From: Litoditis marina
Taxonomy: Eukaryota > Nematoda > Chromadorea > Rhabditida > Rhabditidae
Direction of reading: 5' to 3'
NCBI GenBank assembly: GCA_964036275.1
Contig: OZ038433.1
Coordinates: 46,009,097 to 46,073,096 of the forward strand
DNA length: 64,000 nucleotides
In this document: one piece after another, positions 33,345 through 46,895 of the stretch
Numbering within the stretch: position 1 is the first letter of the stretch
How the letters are laid out: every line of letters begins with the position of its first letter
Notes under the pieces: model-generated
Database searches by the model: none
Told to the model about the DNA's origin: nothing
Seen by the model: the letters and a program-made list of their open reading frames with translations, nothing else
Made by a program: the position numbers and the translations under genes

Positions 33345-34336
33345 GAAAGCATTGGGGGGTCTACTAGGGACATGCTGGAGGCAGATTTACGCAACTAGGA
33401 CACATAAAACATAAATAAACAATTTCATAACTTTCCCAGCCACTAATTTGCTAAATTTCTCAGTCACAAGGTCACGTGGTTTCCACGTGAATTCGGACAA
33501 AACGCGCGAAAATAGCAGTTCTAACGGTCTTTCCTCGCCCATAATTCGAACAATTGTTAATTATATCTCGCGATCTCTTGATCTACCAGTCGAGAATACA
33601 GTTTTCTGTGAGTCAACCGCTGTACAAGTCACCAACTTTTCCCCATCCCCAGCTATAGCCCTGTAGAATCGCGGTTTTTCGCTCATATCTCAGCTTTGGA
33701 GGGTCGAAACACAAAAATGACAAGATTTCCGCGATCGGCACGTCATTTTGTATGCACACGGCACGAAAAGAAGCTAATTCGGAGAAAATTTCCCGATTGC
33801 AAATGGCAAAAATCTACAGGTATTTGAACCTCCCCCCTCCGGCACGGGAGGCGGCAGCACTATCCACTAGGCCACCGGACACCTCCGAGCCGGAATGCTT
33901 GTTTCGGGGGCAAGAGCGCGCGGTTCACTGTTGTATATGGAAATGTTAGGTTTTTCATAGATGAGATAAATGATTTAGCTCTCAATTCTCAATTGTAGCC
34001 CTCAGATGTGGAGCAAATTTCAATTTCGTTCTCTGGCACGAAACTCGATGAGAATTTGGAAAAACTATCGGAAAATGTACGAATAGCTTTTGTAAAAGTA
34101 TTTTCTATGATGTGTAACTTAAATTGAGGTGTATGGGGGAAAAAAGTTCGACTTTTGTTTCACGTGACTCACGTGGGAAAACGTGCATTTTCACGGGTCC
34201 ACACCTACTAAACATGCATGAACATCCCTTTTGTTGCCGATGTGGAGCAAACTACAACGTTTCTTTTAGAGAACACCTGTTTTCTGCTCACGTGAGACAC
34301 GTGACACACGTGTTTTTACTTTTGTACACATTCTTA

Positions 34337-34431
34337 GTGCCCTCCTACTGGAGGGCGTTCCAAAATTTGTCTTAACCACAACTTTCATTGGGTCAGAACG
34401 AGAAAGTACCTCAAACTTGGGTAATTAAACC
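34337..34431 (-). ncRNA. sls-1: SL1 spliced-leader RNA, array 2 copy 8
   Basis: Leader, splice donor, Sm site and 3' stem all as in the copy at 543-637. Confidence 0.95.
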
Positions 34432-34592
34432 AACGAGAGGGTAGGATAGTGGTGGACGCTCATGAGACGTATGTATATTGGTCTGGCCGGCTGGCCAAAA
34501 CGCCCCCTTTAAGCGCTAAAACAGATAGTATTTGGTTTGTTTGGGCGCTAAAACTAAGGAAATTCGATCTAGTTTTAAATAAAAATGTAAAA

Positions 34593-34711
34593 AGCTTACG
34601 GCACCCGGGATTCCCAAGCCGTCTCCGATCCAAGTACTAACCGGGCCCAACGTTGCTTGACTTGCCAGATCGGACGGGATGGCGTATTTTCAACGTGGTA
34701 TGGTCGTAAGC
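34593..34711 (-). rRNA. 5S ribosomal RNA, array 2 copy 9
   Basis: Same as the copy at 799-917 by eye; SL1 partner at 34337-34431. Confidence 0.97.
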
Positions 34712-35703
34712 GAAAGCATTGGGGGGTCTACTAGGGACATGCTGGAGGCAGATTTACGCAACTAGGACACATAAAACATAAATAAACAATTTCATAACTT
34801 TCCCAGCCACTAATTTGCTAAATTTCTCAGTCACAAGGTCACGTGGTTTCCACGTGAATTCGGACAAAACGCGCGAAAATAGCAGTTCTAACGGTCTTTC
34901 CTCGCCCATAATTCGAACAATTGTTAATTATATCTCGCGATCTCTTGATCTACCAGTCGAGAATACAGTTTTCTGTGAGTCAACCGCTGTACAAGTCACC
35001 AACTTTTCCCCATCCCCAGCTATAGCCCTGTAGAATCGCGGTTTTTCGCTCATATCTCAGCTTTGGAGGGTCGAAACACAAAAATGACAAGATTTCCGCG
35101 ATCGGCACGTCATTTTGTATGCACACGGCACGAAAAGAAGCTAATTCGGAGAAAATTTCCCGATTGCAAATGGCAAAAATCTACAGGTATTTGAACCTCC
35201 CCCCTCCGGCACGGGAGGCGGCAGCACTATCCACTAGGCCACCGGACACCTCCGAGCCGGAATGCTTGTTTCGGGGGCAAGAGCGCGCGGTTCACTGTTG
35301 TATATGGAAATGTTAGGTTTTTCATAGATGAGATAAATGATTTAGCTCTCAATTCTCAATTGTAGCCCTCAGATGTGGAGCAAATTTCAATTTCGTTCTC
35401 TGGCACGAAACTCGATGAGAATTTGGAAAAACTATCGGAAAATGTACGAATAGCTTTTGTAAAAGTATTTTCTATGATGTGTAACTTAAATTGAGGTGTA
35501 TGGGGGAAAAAAGTTCGACTTTTGTTTCACGTGACTCACGTGGGAAAACGTGCATTTTCACGGGTCCACACCTACTAAACATGCATGAACATCCCTTTTG
35601 TTGCCGATGTGGAGCAAACTACAACGTTTCTTTTAGAGAACACCTGTTTTCTGCTCACGTGAGACACGTGACACACGTGTTTTTACTTTTGTACACATTC
35701 TTA

Positions 35704-35798
35704 GTGCCCTCCTACTGGAGGGCGTTCCAAAATTTGTCTTAACCACAACTTTCATTGGGTCAGAACGAGAAAGTACCTCAAACTTGGGTAATTAAACC
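35704..35798 (-). ncRNA. sls-1: SL1 spliced-leader RNA, array 2 copy 9
   Basis: Leader, splice donor, Sm site and 3' stem all as in the copy at 543-637. Confidence 0.95.
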
Positions 35799-35959
35799 AA
35801 CGAGAGGGTAGGATAGTGGTGGACGCTCATGAGACGTATGTATATTGGTCTGGCCGGCTGGCCAAAACGCCCCCTTTAAGCGCTAAAACAGATAGTATTT
35901 GGTTTGTTTGGGCGCTAAAACTAAGGAAATTCGATCTAGTTTTAAATAAAAATGTAAAA

Positions 35960-36078
35960 AGCTTACGGCACCCGGGATTCCCAAGCCGTCTCCGATCCAA
36001 GTACTAACCGGGCCCAACGTTGCTTGACTTGCCAGATCGGACGGGATGGCGTATTTTCAACGTGGTATGGTCGTAAGC
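35960..36078 (-). rRNA. 5S ribosomal RNA, array 2 copy 10
   Basis: Same as the copy at 799-917 by eye; SL1 partner at 35704-35798. Confidence 0.97.
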
Positions 36079-37070
36079 GAAAGCATTGGGGGGTCTACTA
36101 GGGACATGCTGGAGGCAGATTTACGCAACTAGGACACATAAAACATAAATAAACAATTTCATAACTTTCCCAGCCACTAATTTGCTAAATTTCTCAGTCA
36201 CAAGGTCACGTGGTTTCCACGTGAATTCGGACAAAACGCGCGAAAATAGCAGTTCTAACGATCTTTCCTCGCCCATAATTCGAACAATTGTTAATTATAT
36301 CTCGCAATCTCTTGATCTACCAGTCGAGAATACAGTTTTCTGTGAGTCAACCGCTGTACAAGTCACCAACTTTTCCCCATCCCCAGCTATAGCCCTGTAG
36401 AATCGCGGTTTTTCGCTCATATCTCAGCTTTGGAGGGTCGAAACACAAAAATGACAAGATTTCCGCGATCGGCACGTCATTTTGTATGCACACGGCACGA
36501 AAAGAAGCTAATTCGGAGAAAATTTCCCGATTGCAAATGGCAAAAATCTACAGGTATTTGAACCTCCCCCCTCCGGCACGGGAGGCGGCAGCACTATCCA
36601 CTAGGCCACCGGACACCTCCGAGCCGGAATGCTTGTTTCGGGGGCAAGAGCGCGCGGTTCACTGTTGTATATGGAAATGTTAGGTTTTTCATAGATGAGA
36701 TAAATGATTTAGCTCTCAATTCTCAATTGTAGCCCTCAGATGTGGAGCAAATTTCAATTTCGTTCTCTGGCACGAAACTCGATGAGAATTTGGAAAAACT
36801 ATCGGAAAATGTACGAATAGCTTTTGTAAAAGTATTTTCTATGATGTGTAACTTAAATTGAGGTGTATGGGGGAAAAAAGTTCGACTTTTGTTTCACGTG
36901 ACTCACGTGGGAAAACGTGCATTTTCACGGGTCCACACCTACTAAACATGCATGAACATCCCTTTTGTTGCCGATGTGGAGCAAACTACAACGTTTCTTT
37001 TAGAGAACACCTGTTTTCTGCTCACGTGAGACACGTGACACACGTGTTTTTACTTTTGTACACATTCTTA

Positions 37071-37165
37071 GTGCCCTCCTACTGGAGGGCGTTCCAAAAT
37101 TTGTCTTAACCACAACTTTCATTGGGTCAGAACGAGAAAGTACCTCAAACTTGGGTAATTAAACC
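37071..37165 (-). ncRNA. sls-1: SL1 spliced-leader RNA, array 2 copy 10
   Basis: Leader, splice donor, Sm site and 3' stem all as in the copy at 543-637. Confidence 0.95.
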
Positions 37166-37326
37166 AACGAGAGGGTAGGATAGTGGTGGACGCTCATGAG
37201 ACGTATGTATATTGGTCTGGCCGGCTGGCCAAAACGCCCCCTTTAAGCGCTAAAACAGATAGTATTTGGTTTGTTTGGGCGCTAAAACTAAGGAAATTCG
37301 ATCTAGTTTTAAATAAAAATGTAAAA

Positions 37327-37445
37327 AGCTTACGGCACCCGGGATTCCCAAGCCGTCTCCGATCCAAGTACTAACCGGGCCCAACGTTGCTTGACTTGCC
37401 AGATCGGACGGGATGGCGTATTTTCAACGTGGTATGGTCGTAAGC
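37327..37445 (-). rRNA. 5S ribosomal RNA, array 2 copy 11
   Basis: Same as the copy at 799-917 by eye; SL1 partner at 37071-37165. Confidence 0.97.
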
Positions 37446-38437
37446 GAAAGCATTGGGGGGTCTACTAGGGACATGCTGGAGGCAGATTTACGCAACTAGG
37501 ACACATAAAACATAAATAAACAATTTCATAACTTTCCCAGCCACTAATTTGCTAAATTTCTCAGTCACAAGGTCACGTGGTTTCCACGTGAATTCGGACA
37601 AAACGCGCGAAAATAGCAGTTCTAACGGTCTTTCCTCGCCCATAATTCGAACAATTGTTAATTATATCTCGCGATCTCTTGATCTACCAGTCGAGAATAC
37701 AGTTTTCTGTGAGTCAACCGCTGTACAAGTCACCAACTTTTCCCCATCCCCAGCTATAGCCCTGTAGAATCGCGGTTTTTCGCTCATATCTCAGCTTTGG
37801 AGGGTCGAAACACAAAAATGACAAGATTTCCGCGATCGGCACGTCATTTTGTATGCACACGGCACGAAAAGAAGCTAATTCGGAGAAAATTTCCCGATTG
37901 CAAATGGCAAAAATCTACAGGTATTTGAACCTCCCCCCTCCGGCACGGGAGGCGGCAGCACTATCCACTAGGCCACCGGACACCTCCGAGCCGGAATGCT
38001 TGTTTCGGGGGCAAGAGCGCGCGGTTCACTGTTGTATATGGAAATGTTAGGTTTTTCATAGATGAGATAAATGATTTAGCTCTCAATTCTCAATTGTAGC
38101 CCTCAGATGTGGAGCAAATTTCAATTTCGTTCTCTGGCACGAAACTCGATGAGAATTTGGAAAAACTATCGGAAAATGTACGAATAGCTTTTGTAAAAGT
38201 ATTTTCTATGATGTGTAACTTAAATTGAGGTGTATGGGGGAAAAAAGTTCGACTTTTGTTTCACGTGACTCACGTGGGAAAACGTGCATTTTCACGGGTC
38301 CACACCTACTAAACATGCATGAACATCCCTTTTGTTGCCGATGTGGAGCAAACTACAACGTTTCTTTTAGAGAACACCTGTTTTCTGCTCACGTGAGACA
38401 CGTGACACACGTGTTTTTACTTTTGTACACATTCTTA

Positions 38438-38532
38438 GTGCCCTCCTACTGGAGGGCGTTCCAAAATTTGTCTTAACCACAACTTTCATTGGGTCAGAAC
38501 GAGAAAGTACCTCAAACTTGGGTAATTAAACC
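38438..38532 (-). ncRNA. sls-1: SL1 spliced-leader RNA, array 2 copy 11
   Basis: Leader, splice donor, Sm site and 3' stem all as in the copy at 543-637. Confidence 0.95.
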
Positions 38533-38693
38533 AACGAGAGGGTAGGATAGTGGTGGACGCTCATGAGACGTATGTATATTGGTCTGGCCGGCTGGCCAAA
38601 ACGCCCCCTTTAAGCGCTAAAACAGATAGTATTTGGTTTGTTTGGGCGCTAAAACTAAGGAAATTCGATCTAGTTTTAAATAAAAATGTAAAA

Positions 38694-38812
38694 AGCTTAC
38701 GGCACCCGGGATTCCCAAGCCGTCTCCGATCCAAGTACTAACCGGGCCCAACGTTGCTTGACTTGCCAGATCGGACGGGATGGCGTATTTTCAACGTGGT
38801 ATGGTCGTAAGC
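38694..38812 (-). rRNA. 5S ribosomal RNA, array 2 copy 12
   Basis: Same as the copy at 799-917 by eye; SL1 partner at 38438-38532. Confidence 0.97.
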
Positions 38813-39804
38813 GAAAGCATTGGGGGGTCTACTAGGGACATGCTGGAGGCAGATTTACGCAACTAGGACACATAAAACATAAATAAACAATTTCATAACT
38901 TTCCCAGCCACTAATTTGCTAAATTTCTCAGTCACAAGGTCACGTGGTTTCCACGTGAATTCGGACAAAACGCGCGAAAATAGCAGTTCTAACGGTCTTT
39001 CCTCGCCCATAATTCGAACAATTGTTAATTATATCTCGCAATATCTTGATCTACCAGTCGAGAATACAGTTTTCTGTGAGTCAACCGCTGTACAAGTCAC
39101 CAACTTTTCCCCATCCCCAGCTATAGCCCTGTAGAATCGCGGTTTTTCGCTCATATCTCAGCTTTGGAGGGTCGAAACACAAAAATGACAAGATTTCCGC
39201 GATCGGCACGTCATTTTGTATGCACACGGCACGAAAAGAAGCTAATTCGGAGAAAATTTCCCGATTGCAAATGGCAAAAATCTACAGGTATTTGAACCTC
39301 CCCCCTCCGGCACGGGAGGCGGCAGCACTATCCACTAGGCCACCGGACACCTCCGAGCCGGAATGCTTGTTTCGGGGGCAAGAGCGCGCGGTTCACTGTT
39401 GTATATGGAAATGTTAGGTTTTTCATAGATGAGATAAATGATTTAGCTCTCAATTCTCAATTGTAGCCCTCAGATGTGGAGCAAATTTCAATTTCGTTCT
39501 CTGGCACGAAACTCGATGAGAATTTGGAAAAACTATCGGAAAATGTACGAATAGCTTTTGTAAAAGTATTTTCTATGATGTGTAACTTAAATTGAGGTGT
39601 ATGGGGGAAAAAAGTTCGACTTTTGTTTCACGTGACTCACGTGGGAAAACGTGCATTTTCACGGGTCCACACCTACTAAACATGCATGAACATCCCTTTT
39701 GTTGCCGATGTGGAGCAAACTACAACGTTTCTTTTAGAGAACACCTGTTTTCTGCTCACGTGAGACACGTGACACACGTGTTTTTACTTTTGTACACATT
39801 CTTA

Positions 39805-39899
39805 GTGCCCTCCTACTGGAGGGCGTTCCAAAATTTGTCTTAACCACAACTTTCATTGGGTCAGAACGAGAAAGTACCTCAAACTTGGGTAATTAAACC
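39805..39899 (-). ncRNA. sls-1: SL1 spliced-leader RNA, array 2 copy 12
   Basis: Leader, splice donor, Sm site and 3' stem all as in the copy at 543-637. Confidence 0.95.
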
Positions 39900-40060
39900 A
39901 ACGAGAGGGTAGGATAGTGGTGGACGCTCATGAGACGTATGTATATTGGTCTGGCCGGCTGGCCAAAACGCCCCCTTTAAGCGCTAAAACAGATAGTATT
40001 TGGTTTGTTTGGGCGCTAAAACTAAGGAAATTCGATCTAGTTTTAAATAAAAATGTAAAA

Positions 40061-40179
40061 AGCTTACGGCACCCGGGATTCCCAAGCCGTCTCCGATCCA
40101 AGTACTAACCGGGCCCAACGTTGCTTGACTTGCCAGATCGGACGGGATGGCGTATTTTCAACGTGGTATGGTCGTAAGC
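40061..40179 (-). rRNA. 5S ribosomal RNA, array 2 copy 13
   Basis: Same as the copy at 799-917 by eye; SL1 partner at 39805-39899. Confidence 0.97.
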
Positions 40180-41171
40180 GAAAGCATTGGGGGGTCTACT
40201 AGGGACATGCTGGAGGCAGATTTACGCAACTAGGACACATAAAACATAAATAAACAATTTCATAACTTTCCCAGCCACTAATTTGCTAAATTTCTCAGTC
40301 ACAAGGTCACGTGGTTTCCACGTGAATTCGGACAAAACGCGCGAAAATAGCAGTTCTAACGGTCTTTCCTCGCCCATAATTCGAACAATTGTTAATTATA
40401 TCTCGCGATCTCTTGATCTACCAGTCGAGAATACAGTTTTCTGTGAGTCAACCGCTGTACAAGTCACCAACTTTTCCCCATCCCCAGCTATAGCCCTGTA
40501 GAATCGCGGTTTTTCGCTCATATCTCAGCTTTGGAGGGTCGAAACACAAAAATGACAAGATTTCCGCGATCGGCACGTCATTTTGTATGCACACGGCACG
40601 AAAAGAAGCTAATTCGGAGAAAATTTCCCGATTGCAAATGGCAAAAATCTACAGGTATTTGAACCTCCCCCCTCCGGCACGGGAGGCGGCAGCACTATCC
40701 ACTAGGCCACCGGACACCTCCGAGCCGGAATGCTTGTTTCGGGGGCAAGAGCGCGCGGTTCACTGTTGTATATGGAAATGTTAGGTTTTTCATAGATGAG
40801 ATAAATGATTTAGCTCTCAATTCTCAATTGTAGCCCTCAGATGTGGAGCAAATTTCAATTTCGTTCTCTGGCACGAAACTCGATGAGAATTTGGAAAAAC
40901 TATCGGAAAATGTACGAATAGCTTTTGTAAAAGTATTTTCTATGATGTGTAACTTAAATTGAGGTGTATGGGGGAAAAAAGTTCGACTTTTGTTTCACGT
41001 GACTCACGTGGGAAAACGTGCATTTTCACGGGTCCACACCTACTAAACATGCATGAACATCCCTTTTGTTGCCGATGTGGAGCAAACTACAACGTTTCTT
41101 TTAGAGAACACCTGTTTTCTGCTCACGTGAGACACGTGACACACGTGTTTTTACTTTTGTACACATTCTTA

Positions 41172-41266
41172 GTGCCCTCCTACTGGAGGGCGTTCCAAAA
41201 TTTGTCTTAACCACAACTTTCATTGGGTCAGAACGAGAAAGTACCTCAAACTTGGGTAATTAAACC
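41172..41266 (-). ncRNA. sls-1: SL1 spliced-leader RNA, array 2 copy 13
   Basis: Leader, splice donor, Sm site and 3' stem all as in the copy at 543-637. Confidence 0.95.
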
Positions 41267-41427
41267 AACGAGAGGGTAGGATAGTGGTGGACGCTCATGA
41301 GACGTATGTATATTGGTCTGGCCGGCTGGCCAAAACGCCCCCTTTAAGCGCTAAAACAGATAGTATTTGGTTTGTTTGGGCGCTAAAACTAAGGAAATTC
41401 GATCTAGTTTTAAATAAAAATGTAAAA

Positions 41428-41546
41428 AGCTTACGGCACCCGGGATTCCCAAGCCGTCTCCGATCCAAGTACTAACCGGGCCCAACGTTGCTTGACTTGC
41501 CAGATCGGACGGGATGGCGTATTTTCAACGTGGCATGGTCGTAAGC
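41428..41546 (-). rRNA. 5S ribosomal RNA, array 2 copy 14 (A13G variant)
   Basis: RNA position 13 is G instead of A (plus-strand C at 41534), giving ACCATGCC in the loop after helix I. Otherwise as the copy at 799-917; SL1 partner at 41172-41266. Confidence 0.96.
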
Positions 41547-42538
41547 GAAAGCATTGGGGGGTCTACTAGGGACATGCTGGAGGCAGATTTACGCAACTAG
41601 GACACATAAAACATAAATAAACAATTTCATAACTTTCCCAGCCACTAATTTGCTAAATTTCTCAGTCACAAGGTCACGTGGTTTCCACGTGAATTCGGAC
41701 AAAACGCGCGAAAATAGCAGTTCTAACGGTCTTTCCTCGCCCATAATTCGAACAATTGTTAATTATATCTCGCAATATCTTGATCTACCAGTCGAGAATA
41801 CAGTTTTCTGTGAGTCAACCGCTGTACAAGTCACCAACTTTTCCCCATCCCCAGCTATAGCCCTGTAGAATCGCGGTTTTTCGCTCATATCTCAGCTTTG
41901 GAGGGTCGAAACACAAAAATGACAAGATTTCCGCGATCGGCACGTCATTTTGTATGCACACGGCACGAAAAGAAGCTAATTCGGAGAAAATTTCCCGATT
42001 GCAAATGGCAAAAATCTACAGGTATTTGAACCTCCCCCCTCCGGCACGGGAGGCGGCAGCACTATCCACTAGGCCACCGGACACCTCCGAGCCGGAATGC
42101 TTGTTTCGGGGGCAAGAGCGCGCGGTTCACTGTTGTATATGGAAATGTTAGGTTTTTCATAGATGAGATAAATGATTTAGCTCTCAATTCTCAATTGTAG
42201 CCCTCAGATGTGGAGCAAATTTCAATTTCGTTCTCTGGCACGAAACTCGATGAGAATTTGGAAAAACTATCGGAAAATGTACGAATAGCTTTTGTAAAAG
42301 TATTTTCTATGATGTGTAACTTAAATTGAGGTGTATGGGGGAAAAAAGTTCGACTTTTGTTTCACGTGACTCACGTGGGAAAACGTGCATTTTCACGGGT
42401 CCACACCTACTAAACATGCATGAACATCCCTTTTGTTGCCGATGTGGAGCAAACTACAACGTTTCTTTTAGAGAACACCTGTTTTCTGCTCACGTGAGAC
42501 ACGTGACACACGTGTTTTTACTTTTGTACACATTCTTA

Positions 42539-42633
42539 GTGCCCTCCTACTGGAGGGCGTTCCAAAATTTGTCTTAACCACAACTTTCATTGGGTCAGAA
42601 CGAGAAAGTACCTCAAACTTGGGTAATTAAACC
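42539..42633 (-). ncRNA. sls-1: SL1 spliced-leader RNA, array 2 copy 14
   Basis: Transcribed part as in the copy at 543-637. The promoter region has a T-to-C change at 42674, 41 bp upstream of the start. Confidence 0.95.
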
Positions 42634-42794
42634 AACGAGAGGGTAGGATAGTGGTGGACGCTCATGAGACGTACGTATATTGGTCTGGCCGGCTGGCCAA
42701 AACGCCCCCTTTAAGCGCTAAAACAGATAGTATTTGGTTTGTTTGGGCGCTAAAACTAAGGAAATTCGATCTAGTTTTAAATAAAAATGTAAAA

Positions 42795-42913
42795 AGCTTA
42801 CGGCACCCGGGATTCCCAAGCCGTCTCCGATCCAAGTACTAACCGGGCCCAACGTTGCTTGACTTGCCAGATCGGACGGGATGGCGTATTTTCAACGTGG
42901 TATGGTCGTAAGC
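42795..42913 (-). rRNA. 5S ribosomal RNA, array 2 copy 15
   Basis: Same as the copy at 799-917 by eye; SL1 partner at 42539-42633, whose promoter region has the 42674 substitution. Confidence 0.97.
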
Positions 42914-43905
42914 GAAAGCATTGGGGGGTCTACTAGGGACATGCTGGAGGCAGATTTACGCAACTAGGACACATAAAACATAAATAAACAATTTCATAAC
43001 TTTCCCAGCCACTAATTTGCTAAATTTCTCAGTCACAAGGTCACGTGGTTTCCACGTGAATTCGGACAAAACGCGCGAAAATAGCAGTTCTAACGATCTT
43101 TCCTCGCCCATAATTCGAACAATTGTTAATTATATCTCGCAATCTCTTGATCTACCAGTCGAGAATACAGTTTTCTGTGAGTCAACCGCTGTACAAGTCA
43201 CCAACTTTTCCCCATCCCCAGCTATAGCCCTGTAGAATCGCGGTTTTTCGCTCATATCTCAGCTTTGGAGGGTCGAAACACAAAAATGACAAGATTTCCG
43301 CGATCGGCACGTCATTTTGTATGCACACGGCACGAAAAGAAGCTAATTCGGAGAAAATTTCCCGATTGCAAATGGCAAAAATCTACAGGTATTTGAACCT
43401 CCCCCCTCCGGCACGGGAGGCGGCAGCACTATCCACTAGGCCACCGGACACCTCCGAGCCGGAATGCTTGTTTCGGGGGCAAGAGCGCGCGGTTCACTGT
43501 TGTATATGGAAATGTTAGGTTTTTCATAGATGAGATAAATGATTTAGCTCTCAATTCTCAATTGTAGCCCTCAGATGTGGAGCAAATTTCAATTTCGTTC
43601 TCTGGCACGAAACTCGATGAGAATTTGGAAAAACTATCGGAAAATGTACGAATAGCTTTTGTAAAAGTATTTTCTATGATGTGTAACTTAAATTGAGGTG
43701 TATGGGGGAAAAAAGTTCGACTTTTGTTTCACGTGACTCACGTGGGAAAACGTGCATTTTCACGGGTCCACACCTACTAAACATGCATGAACATCCCTTT
43801 TGTTGCCGATGTGGAGCAAACTACAACGTTTCTTTTAGAGAACACCTGTTTTCTGCTCACGTGAGACACGTGACACACGTGTTTTTACTTTTGTACACAT
43901 TCTTA

Positions 43906-44000
43906 GTGCCCTCCTACTGGAGGGCGTTCCAAAATTTGTCTTAACCACAACTTTCATTGGGTCAGAACGAGAAAGTACCTCAAACTTGGGTAATTAAACC
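43906..44000 (-). ncRNA. sls-1: SL1 spliced-leader RNA, array 2 copy 15
   Basis: Transcribed part as in the copy at 543-637. Shares the upstream T-to-C change (44041) with the preceding unit. Confidence 0.95.
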
Positions 44001-44161
44001 AACGAGAGGGTAGGATAGTGGTGGACGCTCATGAGACGTACGTATATTGGTCTGGCCGGCTGGCCAAAACGCCCCCTTTAAGCGCTAAAACAGATAGTAT
44101 TTGGTTTGTTTGGGCGCTAAAACTAAGGAAATTCGATCTAGTTTTAAATAAAAATGTAAAA

Positions 44162-44280
44162 AGCTTACGGCACCCGGGATTCCCAAGCCGTCTCCGATCC
44201 AAGTACTAACCGGGCCCAACGTTGCTTGACTTGCCAGATCGGACGGGATGGCGTATTTTCAACGTGGTATGGTCGTAAGC
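44162..44280 (-). rRNA. 5S ribosomal RNA, array 2 copy 16
   Basis: Same as the copy at 799-917 by eye; SL1 partner at 43906-44000, whose promoter region has the 44041 substitution. Confidence 0.97.
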
Positions 44281-45272
44281 GAAAGCATTGGGGGGTCTAC
44301 TAGGGACATGCTGGAGGCAGATTTACGCAACTAGGACACATAAAACATAAATAAACAATTTCATAACTTTCCCAGCCACTAATTTGCTAAATTTCTCAGT
44401 CACAAGGTCACGTGGTTTCCGCGTGAATTCGGACAAAACGCGCGAAAATAGCAGTTCTAACGGTCTTTCCTCGCCCATAATTCGAACAATTGTTAATTAT
44501 ATCTCGCAATCTCTTGATCTACCAGTCGAGAATACAGTTTTCTGTGAGTCAACCGCTGTACAAGTCACCAACTTTTCCCCATCCCCAGCTATAGCCCTGT
44601 AGAATCGCGGTTTTTCGCTCATATCTCAGCTTTGGAGGGTCGAAACACAAAAATGACAAGATTTCCGCGATCGGCACGTCATTTTGTATGCACACGGCAC
44701 GAAAAGAAGCTAATTCGGAGAAAATTTCCCGATTGCAAATGGCAAAAATCTACAGGTATTTGAACCTCCCCCCTCCGGCACGGGAGGCGGCAGCACTATC
44801 CACTAGGCCACCGGACACCTCCGAGCCGGAATGCTTGTTTCGGGGGCAAGAGCGCGCGGTTCACTGTTGTATATGGAAATGTTAGGTTTTTCATAGATGA
44901 GATAAATGATTTAGCTCTCAATTCTCAATTGTAGCCCTCAGATGTGGAGCAAATTTCAATTTCGTTCTCTGGCACGAAACTCGATGAGAATTTGGAAAAA
45001 CTATCGGAAAATGTACGAATAGCTTTTGTAAAAGTATTTTCTATGATGTGTAACTTAAATTGAGGTGTATGGGGGAAAAAAGTTCGACTTTTGTTTCACG
45101 TGACTCACGTGGGAAAACGTGCATTTTCACGGGTCCACACCTACTAAACATGCATGAACATCCCTTTTGTTGCCGATGTGGAGCAAACTACAACGTTTCT
45201 TTTAGAGAACACCTGTTTTCTGCTCACGTGAGACACGTGACACACGTGTTTTTACTTTTGTACACATTCTTA

Positions 45273-45367
45273 GTGCCCTCCTACTGGAGGGCGTTCCAAA
45301 ATTTGTCTTAACCACAACTTTCATTGGGTCAGAACGAGAAAGTACCTCAAACTTGGGTAATTAAACC
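45273..45367 (-). ncRNA. sls-1: SL1 spliced-leader RNA, array 2 copy 16
   Basis: Leader, splice donor, Sm site and 3' stem all as in the copy at 543-637. Confidence 0.95.
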
Positions 45368-45528
45368 AACGAGAGGGTAGGATAGTGGTGGACGCTCATG
45401 AGACGTATGTATATTGGTCTGGCCGGCTGGCCAAAACGCCCCCTTTAAGCGCTAAAACAGATAGTATTTGGTTTGTTTGGGCGCTAAAACTAAGGAAATT
45501 CGATCTAGTTTTAAATAAAAATGTAAAA

Positions 45529-45647
45529 AGCTTACGGCACCCGGGATTCCCAAGCCGTCTCCGATCCAAGTACTAACCGGGCCCAACGTTGCTTGACTTG
45601 CCAGATCGGACGGGATGGCGTATTTTCAACGTGGCATGGTCGTAAGC
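45529..45647 (-). rRNA. 5S ribosomal RNA, array 2 copy 17 (A13G variant)
   Basis: Same position-13 change as the copy at 41428-41546 (plus-strand C at 45635); SL1 partner at 45273-45367. Confidence 0.96.
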
Positions 45648-46639
45648 GAAAGCATTGGGGGGTCTACTAGGGACATGCTGGAGGCAGATTTACGCAACTA
45701 GGACACATAAAACATAAATAAACAATTTCATAACTTTCCCAGCCACTAATTTGCTAAATTTCTCAGTCACAAGGTCACGTGGTTTCCACGTGAATTCGGA
45801 CAAAACGCGCGAAAATAGCAGTTCTAACGGTCTTTCCTCGCCCATAATTCGAACAATTGTTAATTATATCTCGCAATATCTTGATCTACCAGTCGAGAAT
45901 ACAGTTTTCTGTGAGTCAACCGCTGTACAAGTCACCAACTTTTCCCCATCCCCAGCTATAGCCCTGTAGAATCGCGGTTTTTCGCTCATATCTCAGCTTT
46001 GGAGGGTCGAAACACAAAAATGACAAGATTTCCGCGATCGGCACGTCATTTTGTATGCACACGGCACGAAAAGAAGCTAATTCGGAGAAAATTTCCCGAT
46101 TGCAAATGGCAAAAATCTACAGGTATTTGAACCTCCCCCCTCCGGCACGGGAGGCGGCAGCACTATCCACTAGGCCACCGGACACCTCCGAGCCGGAATG
46201 CTTGTTTCGGGGGCAAGAGCGCGCGGTTCACTGTTGTATATGGAAATGTTAGGTTTTTCATAGATGAGATAAATGATTTAGCTCTCAATTCTCAATTGTA
46301 GCCCTCAGATGTGGAGCAAATTTCAATTTCGTTCTCTGGCACGAAACTCGATGAGAATTTGGAAAAACTATCGGAAAATGTACGAATAGCTTTTGTAAAA
46401 GTATTTTCTATGATGTGTAACTTAAATTGAGGTGTATGGGGGAAAAAAGTTCGACTTTTGTTTCACGTGACTCACGTGGGAAAACGTGCATTTTCACGGG
46501 TCCACACCTACTAAACATGCATGAACATCCCTTTTGTTGCCGATGTGGAGCAAACTACAACGTTTCTTTTAGAGAACACCTGTTTTCTGCTCACGTGAGA
46601 CACGTGACACACGTGTTTTTACTTTTGTACACATTCTTA

Positions 46640-46734
46640 GTGCCCTCCTACTGGAGGGCGTTCCAAAATTTGTCTTAACCACAACTTTCATTGGGTCAGA
46701 ACGAGAAAGTACCTCAAACTTGGGTAATTAAACC
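46640..46734 (-). ncRNA. sls-1: SL1 spliced-leader RNA, array 2 copy 17
   Basis: Leader, splice donor, Sm site and 3' stem all as in the copy at 543-637. Confidence 0.95.
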
Positions 46735-46895
46735 AACGAGAGGGTAGGATAGTGGTGGACGCTCATGAGACGTATGTATATTGGTCTGGCCGGCTGGCCA
46801 AAACGCCCCCTTTAAGCGCTAAAACAGATAGTATTTGGTTTGTTTGGGCGCTAAAACTAAGGAAATTCGATCTAGTTTTAAATAAAAATGTAAAA

